A stretch of 64,000 nt of DNA from Microlunatus kandeliicorticis (GCF_014137855.1 NZ_JACGWT010000002.1:310001-374000); one strand, 5' to 3'; counted from the stretch's first letter, positions 8,248 to 18,663 are shown. Program-made: numbers and translations. Notes: a model not told the origin generated them from the letters alone.

Positions 8248-8866
8248 CCCCGACGCCCCGGAACAACCCGAGGACCGGCCCGCCGACCAGCCGGACGACC
8301 GGCCCGAGGCCACGGAGGACCACGCCGACGCCAGGATCGCCGAGCCCGATCCGGAGACCCCCGCGCACGAACCGACGGGGCTCGACCTGGCCCGGACGAT
8401 CGCCCACGCCGTCAGCGCCAGTCGCGGCCGGAGCCGTCGGTGGCGTCAGCAGCGCGGCGAGCGCCCGGCCCGGCCGGTCGACCCGCGCTCGAGCGGCGCC
8501 CACCCCGACGACCGGGACCCGCAGCCGCTCGGCTCGGTGGTCGACCGGCTGGTCGAGAGCCAGGGCTGGACCCGCGAGGTCAGCGTCCACCTCATCCTCG
8601 GCAAGTGGCCGTCGCTGGTCGGGATCGAGGTGGCCGCGCACAGCACCCCGGTCGGTTACTCCGACGGGGTGCTGCGGGTCCGCACCGGGTCCACCGCCTG
8701 GGCGACCCAGCTCCGGCTGATGGCACCGCGGCTGGTGGCCAGGCTCAACGAGGCGCTCGGCGACGGCACGGTGACCCGGGTCGACATCAAGGGCCCGGAC
8801 GCTCCCAGCTGGAAGCACGGCCGGCGGTCGGTCCGCGGCCGCGGGCCGCGCGACACCTACGGCTGA
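8240..8866 (+). CDS. DUF721 (DciA-like) protein
   Basis: A 208-residue protein beginning at ATG 8240 inside the recF stop region. The first 80 residues are disordered and Asp/Glu/Pro-rich. After the basic [20 protein letters not shown] stretch comes the DUF721 domain (about residues 95-205), with [35 protein letters not shown] and [23 protein letters not shown]721/DciA proteins load or recruit the replicative helicase in bacteria lacking DnaC. The recF-DUF721-gyrB neighbourhood is the standard actinobacterial arrangement. Confidence 0.88.
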   Translation: MSDPDAPEQPEDRPADQPDDRPEATEDHADARIAEPDPETPAHEPTGLDLARTIAHAVSASRGRSRRWRQQRGERPARPVDPRSSGAHPDDRDPQPLGSVVDRLVESQGWTREVSVHLILGKWPSLVGIEVAAHSTPVGYSDGVLRVRTGSTAWATQLRLMAPRLVARLNEALGDGTVTRVDIKGPDAPSWKHGRRSVRGRGPRDTYG

Positions 8867-8928
8867 GCCGGCCGACCGGCGTCCCGAGCCGGGTCCGCTG
8901 ACCGTCCCGCGCCGTAATATGCGCCGCG

Positions 8929-10374
8929 ATGCTGCCGATCACGATGCTGGGCACCGACCTGGCCATCCTGCTGGTCAACACGACCCGGGTGTGGCTGGGG
9001 CTGCTGCCCAAGATCCTGACCATCTGGATGATCGGCTGGCTCGGCTACCAGGTCACCCTCAAGCTGGCCATCCTGGCCAGCGGGCTGAGCGCCTGGCTGT
9101 CGCTGGTGATCTTCAGCTGCGGCTTCGTCTTCAAGCTGTCGGCCATCGTGCTGATCCTGCGGCTGGCCGGTGCCGAGCTGCGGGTCCGCGAGCTGATCCC
9201 CGAGGACGAGTACGAGGACGACGGCCGCGAGGGCAGCGTGGCCCGGCTGCTGGCCATCACCCTGCTGCCGTTCCTCGGCATCTACACTGCCTTCGGCCAG
9301 GTGCAGGACGCCGCCGGACAGCTGCAGATCGAGTCCAAGTTCCAGAGCGGCGGGGTGCTGAGCACCGAGGACATCACCAGCCGGCTCAACGTCGACAGCG
9401 GCAGCCCGCGGCACTACCTCACCGTCACCGCCGTGGTCGTCGGCGCCTACCTGCTGCGCCGGCTGCTCGACAAGGTGCACGAGCACACCGGATGGCGCCC
9501 GCTCGGGATCGTGGTCGCGCTGGTCGAGGGCTTCTTCGTGCTCTCGGCGCTGATCGTCGGTGGCGGGGCCGTCTCGCGGCTGCTCTCGTGGCTCGACAAC
9601 CGCGCCTTCGTCGGCTGGCTGGCCGCGGTCGGCCGGGCGATCGCCTCGGCCTGGTCGGCCCTGCTCAGCGTGTTGCCGCAGACCCTGGTCACGGTGCTCT
9701 CCGCGATCAAGGACAACTTCTGGCCCGTGCTCACCCAGGTGGTCAGCCAGCCGATCATCTGGCTCGCCGTGGCGGCCCTGGTCTACGGCTCGAACGTGAT
9801 CTCGGTGGCCGAGCTCTGGCGCAAGGGCAAGCCGCTGGCCAGCCGGGTCCGGGTGGCCCGACGGGTGATGGAGCGCCGCGCCGGCCGGGCCGAGGTGCGC
9901 GCGGCCCGCCGCGAGCAGAGCACCCGGGCCGCCTTCGTCCGCGAGGAGTTCAAGGAGGCCTTCCTCGGCGACATCGACGACAAGTACCTGCCGACCGTCC
10001 ACTCGCTCCGGCTGATCCTGCGCGCGGGCGCCGTCTTCCTCGGTGCCTACGTGCTGGTCTACAACGCCTGGCAGATCGCGGCGAACTACTGGCAGACCGC
10101 GCTCGACCGGGTGATCGGCGGCCACGACATCGTCTTCTGGTCGACCTTCGGCCCGGCCGTCGACCTGATCACCGACCTCCCGCTCGAACCCTGGCGGATC
10201 TGCCTGCTCGCGGTCGCGCTGCAGCGGGCGCTGGAGATCTTCCGTTCCAGGGCCGAGGCCACCGGGAGCCTCTACCCCGAGGGTGACGCGCCGCTCACCG
10301 CAGGCTCCGAGGCGAGTCGGCGGTTCGCCGACCGGCTCCCCGTCGGGGCCGCAGCCGCGGAGGTCCGGGCGTGA
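8929..10374 (+). CDS. Polytopic membrane protein of unknown function
   Basis: A 481-residue membrane protein with about eight hydrophobic segments: residues 5-25, 29-50, 55-80, 105-125, 165-180, 200-225, 260-290 and two near 360-430. A charged cytoplasmic stretch around residues 300-345 (RRVMERRAGRAEVRAARREQ) joins the halves. I do not recognise the family; a channel or transporter-like role is possible. It ends with an ATGA-type overlap with the next gene and heads a run of four membrane or anchored proteins placed between the DUF721 gene and gyrB, all of host-like composition. Confidence 0.7.
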   Translation: MLPITMLGTDLAILLVNTTRVWLGLLPKILTIWMIGWLGYQVTLKLAILASGLSAWLSLVIFSCGFVFKLSAIVLILRLAGAELRVRELIPEDEYEDDGREGSVARLLAITLLPFLGIYTAFGQVQDAAGQLQIESKFQSGGVLSTEDITSRLNVDSGSPRHYLTVTAVVVGAYLLRRLLDKVHEHTGWRPLGIVVALVEGFFVLSALIVGGGAVSRLLSWLDNRAFVGWLAAVGRAIASAWSALLSVLPQTLVTVLSAIKDNFWPVLTQVVSQPIIWLAVAALVYGSNVISVAELWRKGKPLASRVRVARRVMERRAGRAEVRAARREQSTRAAFVREEFKEAFLGDIDDKYLPTVHSLRLILRAGAVFLGAYVLVYNAWQIAANYWQTALDRVIGGHDIVFWSTFGPAVDLITDLPLEPWRICLLAVALQRALEIFRSRAEATGSLYPEGDAPLTAGSEASRRFADRLPVGAAAAEVRA

Positions 10375-11021
10375 CCGACGTCCCGCCGGGGGCGTCGGCT
10401 CCCGGACAAATCTCTGGGCCGCCCCCTGCACCGCCTTCTGGGCCCAACGAGGAGCCGGCCGCCCGGGTTTCCCGGGTCGGTGCGGTCCTGGTCGCCTTGG
10501 CCTGTGTGGTGCTCGCCACCATCGGGCTGAAGTACAGCGAGCCCACCAGTGACTACGTCGACGTCCGCGGCGTGGTCGGCCGGCCGGTGGAGATCGGCGG
10601 CGGGCAGCTCACGGTCACCGGAGTGCGCTCCGGATCGGTGGTGCAGTACGACACCGACGACCGGATCACCACCAAGGGCCTGTTCCTGGTGATCGGCGTC
10701 CAGCTCGACGCCCCCGGTCAGGAGGCGGCGGTCACCCTCGCCACCGTCGAGGGGGACGGCCGGACCTACAAGCCGTACTCGTCGTTCACCCTGACCGCTG
10801 ACGCCGGCTACCGGTCGCGCGCCGACCTGGTGGTCGAGGTCGACCCCGCGCACCTCACCGGGCTCAGCGTCGGGCTCAGCAAGCTCGAGATCATCCACGG
10901 ACTGCAGCAGCGGGCGCTGATCGCGCTGCCCATCACCGACCCGAACGTCGAGCAGTGGCGGCGCACCTCGGGCGCCACCGTGCAGGCCGAGGAGTACCAG
11001 TCGAGCCAGGTGCTGTCGTGA
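10371..11021 (+). CDS. Single-pass membrane protein with extracellular beta domain
   Basis: A 216-residue protein starting at GTG 10371, overlapping the previous stop by 4 bp. A Pro-rich cytoplasmic head (about 40 residues) is followed by one transmembrane helix (VGAVLVALACVVLATIGL) and a beta-rich domain of about 150 residues (PVEIGGGQLTVTGVRSGSVV, GLFLVIGVQLDAPGQE). The pattern resembles DUF4352/telokin-like extracellular domains, in which a paired TGVR...VVIGV arrangement is common. Two neighbours share the same layout, suggesting a set of related exported proteins that may work with the polytopic protein upstream. Confidence 0.65.
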   Translation: MTDVPPGASAPGQISGPPPAPPSGPNEEPAARVSRVGAVLVALACVVLATIGLKYSEPTSDYVDVRGVVGRPVEIGGGQLTVTGVRSGSVVQYDTDDRITTKGLFLVIGVQLDAPGQEAAVTLATVEGDGRTYKPYSSFTLTADAGYRSRADLVVEVDPAHLTGLSVGLSKLEIIHGLQQRALIALPITDPNVEQWRRTSGATVQAEEYQSSQVLS

Positions 11022-11581
11022 GGGCGGCCCGCCCCGCCGTCCCCGCCCGGTGGACCCGTTTCGTCGGCAGCGACCGCCGGCGCTCCTGGCTGATCACCGG
11101 GTGCGTGACCGCGCTGGTGGTCACCTACCTGGTGATCTGGACGCTCTACGCCGGCACCCACACCTATCCGCGCTACCGCCAGCTCGCCGCCGGTGCCGCG
11201 AGCACCGGGAACACGTCGTTCCGGGTGACCAGCCTGGTCAGCACCGAGGCCGTCCGCACCAAGTACGGCGACGTCGCCCACCCCGACCCGGGTGCGGTCT
11301 TCGTCGTCGCCGAGGTGACGGTGCTGCTGCGCGCCCCGGAGGAGGACCCGATCTGCGGGCTCGACCTCCTCGGCCCGGGCGGGCGCACCTGGGAGACCCC
11401 GATCGGGGGCCCGACCACCGACCAGCCCTCGGACTGCTCCGACGGGCTGGTGGTCGGCCGGCCGTTCAGCTACCAGCAGATCTTCGAGATCCCCGCCACC
11501 TACGCCGACCAGCTCCGCGGGCTGGTGGTGGTCAACCACCTGACCGGGGCGCCGAGCCAGGTGATCCGGCCGGCCGGCTGA
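11018..11581 (+). CDS. Single-pass membrane protein, related layout to its neighbours
   Basis: A 187-residue protein. I choose GTG 11018, which overlaps the previous stop as GTGA, although an in-frame start exists further upstream. There is one membrane helix at about residues 25-45 (LITGCVTALVVTYLVIWTL), then a beta-rich exported domain with FRVTSLVSTEAVRTKYGD and VFVVAEVTVLLRAPEED. Two Cys residues (ICGLDL and SDCSDG) may form a disulfide outside the cell. Function is unknown. Tight coupling to the two genes before it implies one operon. Confidence 0.65.
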   Translation: MRAARPAVPARWTRFVGSDRRRSWLITGCVTALVVTYLVIWTLYAGTHTYPRYRQLAAGAASTGNTSFRVTSLVSTEAVRTKYGDVAHPDPGAVFVVAEVTVLLRAPEEDPICGLDLLGPGGRTWETPIGGPTTDQPSDCSDGLVVGRPFSYQQIFEIPATYADQLRGLVVVNHLTGAPSQVIRPAG

Positions 11582-11588
11582 CCCTGCG

Positions 11589-12284
11589 TCAGCTCGAGCG
11601 GGGCAGCACCCGCACCGGCACGGTCACCCGATAGGCGGTGTCCGGGTCGGGCTCGAGATGCGGGTCCTTGCCACCGAGTGTCCGGTCCACCTGGGTCAGG
11701 TCGGTGATGACGACCCGGAAGCTGTCGGTGGGTGTCCAGCGGCCGTCGAACTCGTAGATGAGCCGCAGCTCGACCGGGGGCAGGCCGGGAGTGACGGTCT
11801 GCCCGCCGGTGCCGTCGCTGCTCGTGCCGACGTTGACGTACTGGACCGAGGCATAGCTCGGGTCGGTCGGCTTCTTGCCGTAGAACTGGCTGGTGGAGGG
11901 CGTCTGGCCCTCGTCGCCGGTGTTGGCCACGGTGCCGTAGACGATCACCCGGACGATCCGCTGCCCGAGGGAGTCGACCGACTGCGCGGTCGCCCGTTGC
12001 AGCGTGAAGACGTACGGCCCGGTGCTGATCGGCCCGCCGACCGCGACGTCGTGCACCCGGTCGGTGCGCTGCCGGAAGCCGCCGAAGCCCGCGGTCAGGG
12101 CGACCAGCAGCGCCAGCCCGACCACCGGGGCCAGCACGAGCACCAGCCGGCGGCGGCGCGGTGGCGGTTCGGGCGGGGCCGGCCAGGCCGGGTGCGGCTG
12201 GGCCGGCGAGGGCGCCGACCAGTGTGGGTCGACCGGGTCGTCGGCGCGCCAGCGGGGTGGCGGCTCCGGCACGGTCACGCCCAC
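11589..12284 (-). CDS. Single-pass membrane protein with extracellular beta domain, convergent
   Basis: A 231-residue protein with a Pro/Arg-rich head, one membrane helix at about residues 48-68 (LVLVLAPVVGLALLVALTAG) and a beta-rich exterior with GPYVFTLQRATAQSVDSLGQ, RIVRVIVYGTVANTGDEG and a C-terminal VTVPVRVLPRSS. It has the same architecture as the two plus-strand neighbours but the opposite direction, with only 7 bp between stops. The start may be GTG 12284 or GTG 12278. A TAGACT box ends just before 12284, so the shorter form could be leaderless. Confidence 0.65.
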   Translation of the reverse strand: MGVTVPEPPPRWRADDPVDPHWSAPSPAQPHPAWPAPPEPPPRRRRLVLVLAPVVGLALLVALTAGFGGFRQRTDRVHDVAVGGPISTGPYVFTLQRATAQSVDSLGQRIVRVIVYGTVANTGDEGQTPSTSQFYGKKPTDPSYASVQYVNVGTSSDGTGGQTVTPGLPPVELRLIYEFDGRWTPTDSFRVVITDLTQVDRTLGGKDPHLEPDPDTAYRVTVPVRVLPRSS

Positions 12285-12289
12285 AGTCT

Positions 12290-12675
12290 AGAGCGGAGGA
12301 GGTCCGGCGAGCCCGGACGACGAGCGCTGCAGATCGCCGTAGGAGGGCCGTGGAGGCCCTGGGTGCGTACCGGGTCACGTCCTGGACCCTGTCGACGGCC
12401 CTGTGGGGCCTTCTCGGGGCACTCAGTGGCATCCGGGCGCCCGGACGCGGCCGTCCGGAGTCGGGTTTCTCGCGCGCGCGGGGTAGACTCGTCACGTCCG
12501 CCGACGGCAGTGTCGGGGTTCGCTCTCCGGGTCCGGGGACGCCCTCGCTGCCCGCGCGGGCTGCACCGGCTCCGCGTGGCGCCGGCGCACGACAGACGAA
12601 TCGCGCCGCCTGATCTCCCGGGCCCGTCCCGGAGTGGGTCGAGGGCGGCGCACGTGTGACAGGAGCCCGGAGTCG
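12290..12675 (+). promoter_or_regulatory. gyrB upstream region with a likely -10 box at 12484
   Basis: These 386 bp between the convergent membrane-protein gene and gyrB hold no gene that I can support. TAGACT at 12484-12489 is a good actinobacterial -10 box; the -35 at the right distance is poor (TCGGGT). A transcript from about 12496 would give gyrB a 5' leader of roughly 180 nt. Gyrase genes are often supercoiling-sensitive through such promoters, but nothing specific is seen here. Confidence 0.4.
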
Positions 12676-14775
12676 GTGACCGACAACCCTTCGCTCGACA
12701 CCCCGCAGCCCGACGACCTCCCCGACGACGCGTCGTCCGAGCAGCCCGCCGAGGTCGCGGAGCCGGAGGAGAGCGCTGATCCGCTCGGCGGCCTCGAGAG
12801 CAGCCTGCCCGACCCGCCGCCGGCGCCCGAGTACGTCTACGACGCCGACTCGATCACCGTCCTCGAGGGTCTCGAGGCGGTCCGCAAGCGCCCGGGCATG
12901 TACATCGGCTCCACCGGTGAGCGCGGCCTGCACCACCTGGTCACCGAGATCGTCGACAACGCGGTGGACGAGGCGCTGGCCGGCTACTGCGACCACATCG
13001 ACGTCCGGATCCTCGACGACGGCGGTATCCGGGTCACTGACAACGGCCGCGGCATCCCGGTCAAGGAACACCCGACAGAGAAGATCCCGGCAGTCACGCT
13101 GATCCTCACCGTGCTGCACGCCGGCGGGAAGTTCGGCGAGGGTGGCTACAAGGTGTCCGGGGGTCTGCACGGCGTCGGCAGCTCGGTGGTCAACGCGCTG
13201 AGCGAGAAGCTCTACGTCGAGGTCCGGCGCGACGGCCACCACTGGCGGCAGAGCTTCAGTTACGGCGTCCCCGACGGGCCGCTCGAGCAGGGTGAGCCGA
13301 CCGAGGAGACCGGCACCACGGTCACCTTCTACGCCGCGCGCGACATCTTCGAGACCACCACCTACTCCTACGAGACGCTCGCCACCCGGTTCCGCGAGAT
13401 GGCCTTCCTCAACAAGGGCCTGACCATCGCGGTGACCGACGAGCGGACCGACCGCACCGACGAGGACGGCGAGCGGCACTCGGACACGTTCTGCTACGCC
13501 GACGGGCTGATCGACTACGTCCGGTACCTGACCAAGAACAAGGAGCCGATCCACCCGACGGTCATCGCCGTCGACGCGGACCGTCCCGAGGCCGGGCTCA
13601 GCCTCGAGCTGGCCATGCAGTGGAACACCTCGTTCAACGAGTCGGTGCACACCTTCGCCAACGCGATCAACACCCACGAGGGTGGCACCCACGAGGAGGG
13701 CTTCCGCGCGGCCCTGACCTACACGGTCAACAAGTGGGCCGACGCCTGGGGCATGGTCAAGAAGAAGGAGGACCGGCTCAGCGGCGACGACATCCGCGAG
13801 GGGCTGACCGCCATCGTCTCGATCAAGCTCGAGGAGCCCCAGTTCGAGGGCCAGACCAAGACCAAGCTCGGCAACACCGAGGCCAAGAGCTTCGTCCAGC
13901 AGGTCACCAACGACAAGCTGAGCGACTGGTTCGAGCAGAACCCGCAGGAGGCACGGGCGATCATCCGCAAGGGCCAGGCCGCGGCGATCGCCCGGATCGC
14001 GGCCCGCAAGGCGCGCGACGCCGCCCGCGACCGCAAGGGCCTGCTCGGCCGCAGCGGTCTCCCCGGCAAGCTCAGCGACTGCCAGTCGACGAACCCGGAG
14101 GAGTGCGAGGTCTTCATCGTCGAGGGCGACTCGGCGGGTGGCTCGGCCAAGGGCGGCCGCGACCCGCGGATCCAGGCGATCCTCCCGATCCGCGGCAAGA
14201 TCCTCAACGTCGAGAAGGCGCGGATCGACAAGATCATGCAGAACAACGAGGTCCAGGCGATCATCTCCGCGCTGGGCACCGGGGTCCACGACGACTTCGA
14301 CGCCGAGAAGCTGCGCTATCACAAGATCGTCCTGATGGCCGACGCCGACGTCGACGGGGCGCACATCAGGACGCTGCTGCTGACGCTGATGTTCCGCTTC
14401 ATGCGGCCGTTGATCGAGAGCGGCAAGGTCTTCCTGGCCCAGCCGCCGCTGTTCAAGATCAACTGGACCAACGGTGCCGCCGAGCTGGCCTACACCGACG
14501 CCGAGCGGGACGCGCTGCTCAAGGCCGGTCAGGAGGACGGCAAGCGGCTGCCCCGGGAGAACCCGATCCAGCGCTACAAGGGTCTGGGTGAGATGAACCC
14601 CGACCAGCTCTGGGAGACCACGATGGACCCGGAGCAGCGGATCCTGCTCCAGGTCACCCTCGAGGACGCCGCCCGCGCCGACGAGATGTTCTCGATCCTG
14701 ATGGGCGAGGACGTCGAGCAGCGCCGCAACTTCATCCAGCGCAACGCCAAGGACGTCCGCTTCCTCGACATCTGA
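12676..14775 (+). CDS. gyrB: DNA gyrase subunit B
   Basis: The ATPase subunit of DNA gyrase, which with GyrA introduces negative supercoils. I start it at GTG 12676 (AGGAG 10 nt upstream), giving 699 residues with an acidic 55-residue leader. The GHKL ATPase domain has [24 protein letters not shown] and [18 protein letters not shown]. The TOPRIM domain shows [14 protein letters not shown] around residue 482 and [16 protein letters not shown]. The GyrB tail has [20 protein letters not shown]. gyrA follows after 44 bp, probably in one operon. Confidence 0.97.
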   Translation: MTDNPSLDTPQPDDLPDDASSEQPAEVAEPEESADPLGGLESSLPDPPPAPEYVYDADSITVLEGLEAVRKRPGMYIGSTGERGLHHLVTEIVDNAVDEALAGYCDHIDVRILDDGGIRVTDNGRGIPVKEHPTEKIPAVTLILTVLHAGGKFGEGGYKVSGGLHGVGSSVVNALSEKLYVEVRRDGHHWRQSFSYGVPDGPLEQGEPTEETGTTVTFYAARDIFETTTYSYETLATRFREMAFLNKGLTIAVTDERTDRTDEDGERHSDTFCYADGLIDYVRYLTKNKEPIHPTVIAVDADRPEAGLSLELAMQWNTSFNESVHTFANAINTHEGGTHEEGFRAALTYTVNKWADAWGMVKKKEDRLSGDDIREGLTAIVSIKLEEPQFEGQTKTKLGNTEAKSFVQQVTNDKLSDWFEQNPQEARAIIRKGQAAAIARIAARKARDAARDRKGLLGRSGLPGKLSDCQSTNPEECEVFIVEGDSAGGSAKGGRDPRIQAILPIRGKILNVEKARIDKIMQNNEVQAIISALGTGVHDDFDAEKLRYHKIVLMADADVDGAHIRTLLLTLMFRFMRPLIESGKVFLAQPPLFKINWTNGAAELAYTDAERDALLKAGQEDGKRLPRENPIQRYKGLGEMNPDQLWETTMDPEQRILLQVTLEDAARADEMFSILMGEDVEQRRNFIQRNAKDVRFLDI

Positions 14776-14819
14776 CGTCGAAGCCCTGAGCCCGTCGACG
14801 CGCACAAAGGAAAGAGCGA

Positions 14820-17450
14820 ATGACCGAGACCCCGGAGCTCCCCGCCAGCCGGAACCAGCCGGTGGACCTGCAGGACGAGATCCAGAAGTCCTATCTCGAC
14901 TACGCGATGAGCGTGATCGTCGGGCGCGCGCTGCCCGACGTCCGCGACGGGTTGAAGCCAGTGCACCGCCGGATCCTCTACGCCATGTACGACGGCGGCT
15001 ACCGGCCGGACCGCGGCTGGAACAAGTGCGCCCGCGTCGTCGGCGAGGTGATGGGGCAGTACCACCCGCACGGTGACGGCGCGATCTACGACACCCTGGT
15101 CCGGCTGGCGCAGCCCTGGGTGATGCGGGCGCCGCTGGTGCTCGGCCAGGGCAACTTCGGCTCGCCGGGCAACGACCCCGCGGCGGCGATGCGCTACACC
15201 GAGTGCCGGATGGCGCCGCTGGCCATGGAGATGGTCCGCGACATCACCGAGAACGCGGTCGACTTCAAGGCCAACTACGACGGCAAGACCCGCGAGCCGG
15301 TGGTGCTGCCGTCGCGGTTCCCGAACCTGCTGGTCAACGGCTCGACCGGGATCGCGGTCGGGATGGCCACCAACATCCCGACCCACAACCTCCGCGAGGT
15401 CGCCTCGGCGGTGCAGTGGAGCCTGGAGCACCCCGAGGCGAGCGCCGAGGAACTGCTCGAGGCGGCCATGGAGCGGATCCAGGGGCCCGACTTCCCCAAC
15501 GGCGCGCTGATCGTCGGGCGCCAGGGGATCGAGGACGCCTACCGCACCGGTCGCGGGTCGGTGACCATGCGCGCCGTGGTGGAGATCGACGAGGACCGCT
15601 CCGGGCGGACCAACCTGGTGGTCACCGAGTTGCCCTACATGGTCAACCCGGACAACCTGGCCCTCAAGATCGCCGAGCTGGTCAACGCCGGCCGGCTGAC
15701 CGGGATCTCCGACATCCGCGACAACACCTCGGCCCGGACCGGCCAGCAGCTGGTGATCGTGCTCAAGCGCGACGCCCAGCCGCGGGTGGTGCTCAACAAC
15801 CTCTACAAGCACACGCAGCTGCAGGACACCTTCGGCTGCAACATGCTGGCGCTGGTCGACGACGTCCCGCGGACGCTGCGGCTCGACCAGTTCATCTCCT
15901 ACTGGGTGGAGCACCAGCGCGACGTCATCCAGCGGCGGACCGAGTTCCGGCTGGCCAAGGCCGAGCGCGAGGCCCACATCTACCGCGGGCTGGTCAAGGC
16001 CCTCGACGCGCTCGACGAGGTGATCGCGCTGATCCGGCGGTCGCCGAGCACCGAGGAGGCCCGGGCCGGGCTGATCGAGCTGCTCGAGATCGACGAGGTG
16101 CAGGCCAACGCGATCCTCGACATGCAGCTGCGCCGGCTGGCGGCCCTCGAGCGGCAGCGGATCATCGACACCCTGGCCGAGTACGAGCGGCTGATCGCCG
16201 ACTACCAGGACATCCTGGCCAAGCCGGAGCGGCAGCGGAAGATCGTCGGCGACGAGCTGGCCGAGATCGTCGAGCGGTACGGCGACGACCGGCGGACCCG
16301 GATCGTGGCGGCGGACGGGGACCTCGGGGCCGAGGACCTGATCCCGGACCACGACGTGGTCGTGACCATCACCCGCGGCGGGTACGCCAAGCGGACCAAC
16401 ACCGAGCTCTACCGGGTGCAGAAGCGCGGCGGCAAGGGCGTCCGGGGGGCGAGCCTCAAGGCCGACGACGAGGTCGAGCACCTCTTCGCCACCACCAACC
16501 ACCACTGGATCCTGTTCTTCACCAACAAGGGGCGGGTCTACCGGACCAAGGCCTGGATGCTGCCCGAGGCCGGGCGGGACGCCCGCGGGTCGCACGTGGC
16601 CGGGCTGCTGTCGTTCCTGCCGGACGAGGAGATCGCCCAGGTGCGCGCGGTGCGCGACTACGAGGCGTACCCGTACCTGCTGCTGGCGACCAAGAAGGGG
16701 CTGGTCAAGAAGAGCCAGCTCAGCCTGTACGACTCGCCGCGGCAGGCCGGGATCATCGCCATCAACTTCCGCGACGACGACGACGAGCTGATCGGGGCCG
16801 AGCTGTGCCGGGCCACCGACGACGTGCTGCTGATCTCGCGCAAGGGGCAGGCGATCCGGTTCGCCGCGGACGACAACCAGCTGCGGCCGATGGGCCGGGC
16901 GACGTCGGGCGTGGCTGGGATGAAGTTCCGCGACGGCGACGAGCTGCTCTCGCTGAGCGTCATCAGCAACGAGCTGGAAGAGGACAACTGGTTCGTCTTC
17001 ACGGTCACCGACGGCGGGTTCGGCAAGCGGACCCGGGTCTCGGACTACCGGCAGCAGGGCCGGGGCGGGCTCGGGATCAAGGCGATGCGGCTGAGTGACG
17101 AGCGCGGATCCTTGGTCGGCGGGCTGGTGGTGGCCGAGAATGACGAGATCATCGCCATCAAGGCCAGTGGTCAGATCACCCGCAGCGCGGTTGCCGAGGT
17201 TCCGGTCAAGGGTCGTGACACGATGGGGGTGAAGTTCGTCGGCGTCACCAACGGCGACAGCGTGGTGGTGATCGCGCTGAACCCGGAGACGACGGCGGCG
17301 GCCGCGGCCGAGCTCGACGCGGACGGCGAGGAGCCGGCGGAGGCGTCGACCGGCGAGCAGGCGACCGACGAGGTCGCCGGCGAGGGTCAGACGGTGAGCG
17401 ACTCGGAGCCCGAGGACCAGGCTGCGGGCGAGGAGGAAGACAGTGAGTGA
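14820..17450 (+). CDS. gyrA: DNA gyrase subunit A
   Basis: An 876-residue breakage-reunion subunit. AAAGGAAAGAG precedes ATG 14820. The catalytic tyrosine is Y126 in [10 protein letters not shown]. The quinolone-resistance region reads [19 protein letters not shown] (residues 82-100), so the position equivalent to E. coli Ser83 is Gly87 and Asp91 is kept. The C-terminal beta-pinwheel contains the GyrA box as QKRGGKG. An acidic tail of about 70 residues follows. The stop overlaps the start of the DUF3566 gene by 8 bp. Confidence 0.97.
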   Translation: MTETPELPASRNQPVDLQDEIQKSYLDYAMSVIVGRALPDVRDGLKPVHRRILYAMYDGGYRPDRGWNKCARVVGEVMGQYHPHGDGAIYDTLVRLAQPWVMRAPLVLGQGNFGSPGNDPAAAMRYTECRMAPLAMEMVRDITENAVDFKANYDGKTREPVVLPSRFPNLLVNGSTGIAVGMATNIPTHNLREVASAVQWSLEHPEASAEELLEAAMERIQGPDFPNGALIVGRQGIEDAYRTGRGSVTMRAVVEIDEDRSGRTNLVVTELPYMVNPDNLALKIAELVNAGRLTGISDIRDNTSARTGQQLVIVLKRDAQPRVVLNNLYKHTQLQDTFGCNMLALVDDVPRTLRLDQFISYWVEHQRDVIQRRTEFRLAKAEREAHIYRGLVKALDALDEVIALIRRSPSTEEARAGLIELLEIDEVQANAILDMQLRRLAALERQRIIDTLAEYERLIADYQDILAKPERQRKIVGDELAEIVERYGDDRRTRIVAADGDLGAEDLIPDHDVVVTITRGGYAKRTNTELYRVQKRGGKGVRGASLKADDEVEHLFATTNHHWILFFTNKGRVYRTKAWMLPEAGRDARGSHVAGLLSFLPDEEIAQVRAVRDYEAYPYLLLATKKGLVKKSQLSLYDSPRQAGIIAINFRDDDDELIGAELCRATDDVLLISRKGQAIRFAADDNQLRPMGRATSGVAGMKFRDGDELLSLSVISNELEEDNWFVFTVTDGGFGKRTRVSDYRQQGRGGLGIKAMRLSDERGSLVGGLVVAENDEIIAIKASGQITRSAVAEVPVKGRDTMGVKFVGVTNGDSVVVIALNPETTAAAAAELDADGEEPAEASTGEQATDEVAGEGQTVSDSEPEDQAAGEEEDSE

Positions 17451-18420
17451 TGGCCGCAGGAGCCCGCAGGCTCCGGTCACGGGTGACCAGACCGACGACG
17501 GCGACTTCTACGCCACGGTGAGCGCCAGTGCCGGGGCGAGTCGCGCCACCCGGATCCGCAACGGCGCGACGGCTCCCGAGGCCGCGGGCGCGCGGACCGA
17601 GGCGTCCGAGGCGCGCGCTGAGCCTGGAGTCACGCGCGCTGAGTCTGTCGAAGCGGCTGAGCCCACTGGTACGCGCGCTGAGCCCGCCCCCACGCACGCT
17701 GAGCCCGCTGGTACGCGCCCTGAGCCTGTCGAACCGCAGCCCAAGGGTTCGGAGCCGAAGAGCGCGGAGGCCAAGGACGAGGGCAACGGCTGGCGCGACC
17801 GCTGGAGCGCCCTGACCTCGTCGGTGGCCGGCAAGGTCGGTGGCGGCTCGAAGCCCGCGTCGACCGAGGCTGGGGCCACGGCTCCCGCTCGAGCGGCCGA
17901 GCCCGCAGCGCGGACCGCCGGACCCGAGCCGTTGAGCGGACCGCCGACCGTGACCATCCCCGCGGTGGCCGCAGCCGCCGCCGGGACGGTGCAGACCACC
18001 ACCACGACCGCGGCGCCGGCGGCCAAGCCGAAGCCCGGTGTGGCCCGGCGGACCCGCAAGGCGCGGCTCCGGCTGTCCCGCATCGACCCCTGGTCGGTGA
18101 TGAAGACGTCGTTCCTGTTCTCGATCGCGGCCGGCATCGTCTTCGTGGTCGCGATCTACGTGATCTGGACCGTGATCGGCAGTTCCGGGCTGTTCACCTC
18201 GATCAACGAGGTCGTCGGCAGCGTGGTCAGCACCCCGGGCGACACCACCCCGTTCCGGATCGAGGAGTACATCAACACCCAGAAGGTCATGGGGGCGACC
18301 GCGCTGATCGCGGCCCTCGACGTGGTGATCTTCACCGCGCTGCTGACGCTCTGCTCGTTCCTCTACAACCTGGCCGCCACGATGCTCGGCGGCCTCGAGG
18401 TCACCCTCGCCGAGGACTGA
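17443..18420 (+). CDS. DUF3566 membrane protein with repeat-derived linker
   Basis: A 325-residue protein from GTG 17443 inside the gyrA stop region. The C-terminal 130 residues are the DUF3566 domain: [20 protein letters not shown], a membrane helix ([19 protein letters not shown]), and a second helix with [22 protein letters not shown]. This gene is usually found next to gyrA in actinobacteria; its function is unsettled. The first 200 residues are disordered and unusual: codons at about 17618-17734 encode repeated RAEP/PVE units that correspond to the interspersed DNA repeat seen at 46.5 kb. Confidence 0.9.
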   Translation: MSDGRRSPQAPVTGDQTDDGDFYATVSASAGASRATRIRNGATAPEAAGARTEASEARAEPGVTRAESVEAAEPTGTRAEPAPTHAEPAGTRPEPVEPQPKGSEPKSAEAKDEGNGWRDRWSALTSSVAGKVGGGSKPASTEAGATAPARAAEPAARTAGPEPLSGPPTVTIPAVAAAAAGTVQTTTTTAAPAAKPKPGVARRTRKARLRLSRIDPWSVMKTSFLFSIAAGIVFVVAIYVIWTVIGSSGLFTSINEVVGSVVSTPGDTTPFRIEEYINTQKVMGATALIAALDVVIFTALLTLCSFLYNLAATMLGGLEVTLAED

Positions 18421-18431
18421 CCTGGAGCGAT

Positions 18432-18460
18432 TTGAGGCGCCCCCGCCGATCGGCTAACGT
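18432..18460 (+). promoter_or_regulatory. Probable promoter of tRNA-Ile
   Basis: TTGAGG at 18432-18437 and TAACGT at 18455-18460 are separated by 17 bp. The predicted start lies about 30 nt before the tRNA. Both boxes are close to the vegetative sigma consensus for high-GC actinobacteria. Confidence 0.6.
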
Positions 18461-18496
18461 TGCCCGTCGGCGCGGGTGATCCTCGTCGCCACCCTC

Positions 18497-18570
18497 GGGC
18501 CTATAGCTCAGTCGGTTAGAGCGCTGCCCTGATAAGGCAGAGGTCGGTGGTTCAAGTCCACCTAGGCCCA
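18497..18570 (+). tRNA. tRNA-Ile (GAT anticodon)
   Basis: A 74-nt cloverleaf folds fully. The acceptor stem GGGCCTA pairs with TAGGCCC, followed by discriminator A. The D arm is GCTC/GAGC, the anticodon stem CTGCC/GGCAG with loop CTGATAA (anticodon GAT at 18531-18533), and the T arm GGTGG/CCACC with loop TTCAAGT. CCA is not encoded. Its 3' half is the attachment site of the integrative element; because the element carries an identical 3' half, the gene remains intact after integration. Confidence 0.97.
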
Positions 18571-18572
18571 CC
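18529..18572. other. attL: left copy of the 44-bp attachment core
   Basis: The segment from the anticodon loop of tRNA-Ile to two bases past its 3' end is repeated exactly at 38743-38786. The match breaks on both sides (C against T before, T against C after), defining a 44-bp core. The integrase gene lies about 90 bp inside, reading toward this end, the usual arrangement for tRNA-targeting tyrosine recombinases. Confidence 0.93.
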
Positions 18573-18663
18573 TCGATCGAACCACCTCTGACCAGGGTGA
18601 ACAGGTCTCGCGGGGTCGTGGCGCCAATAAGCCGGAGTGTCCCGAGGACACCAGACGGACACA

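Noticed and set aside
11500-14805. 1,101-codon minus-strand frame opposite gyrB
   Set aside because: Pure shadow of gyrB and its upstream region. GyrB motifs are complete on the plus strand.
14574-17480. 968-codon minus-strand frame opposite gyrA
   Set aside because: Shadow of gyrA, with low-complexity Leu/Val/Asp/Arg composition and no domain.
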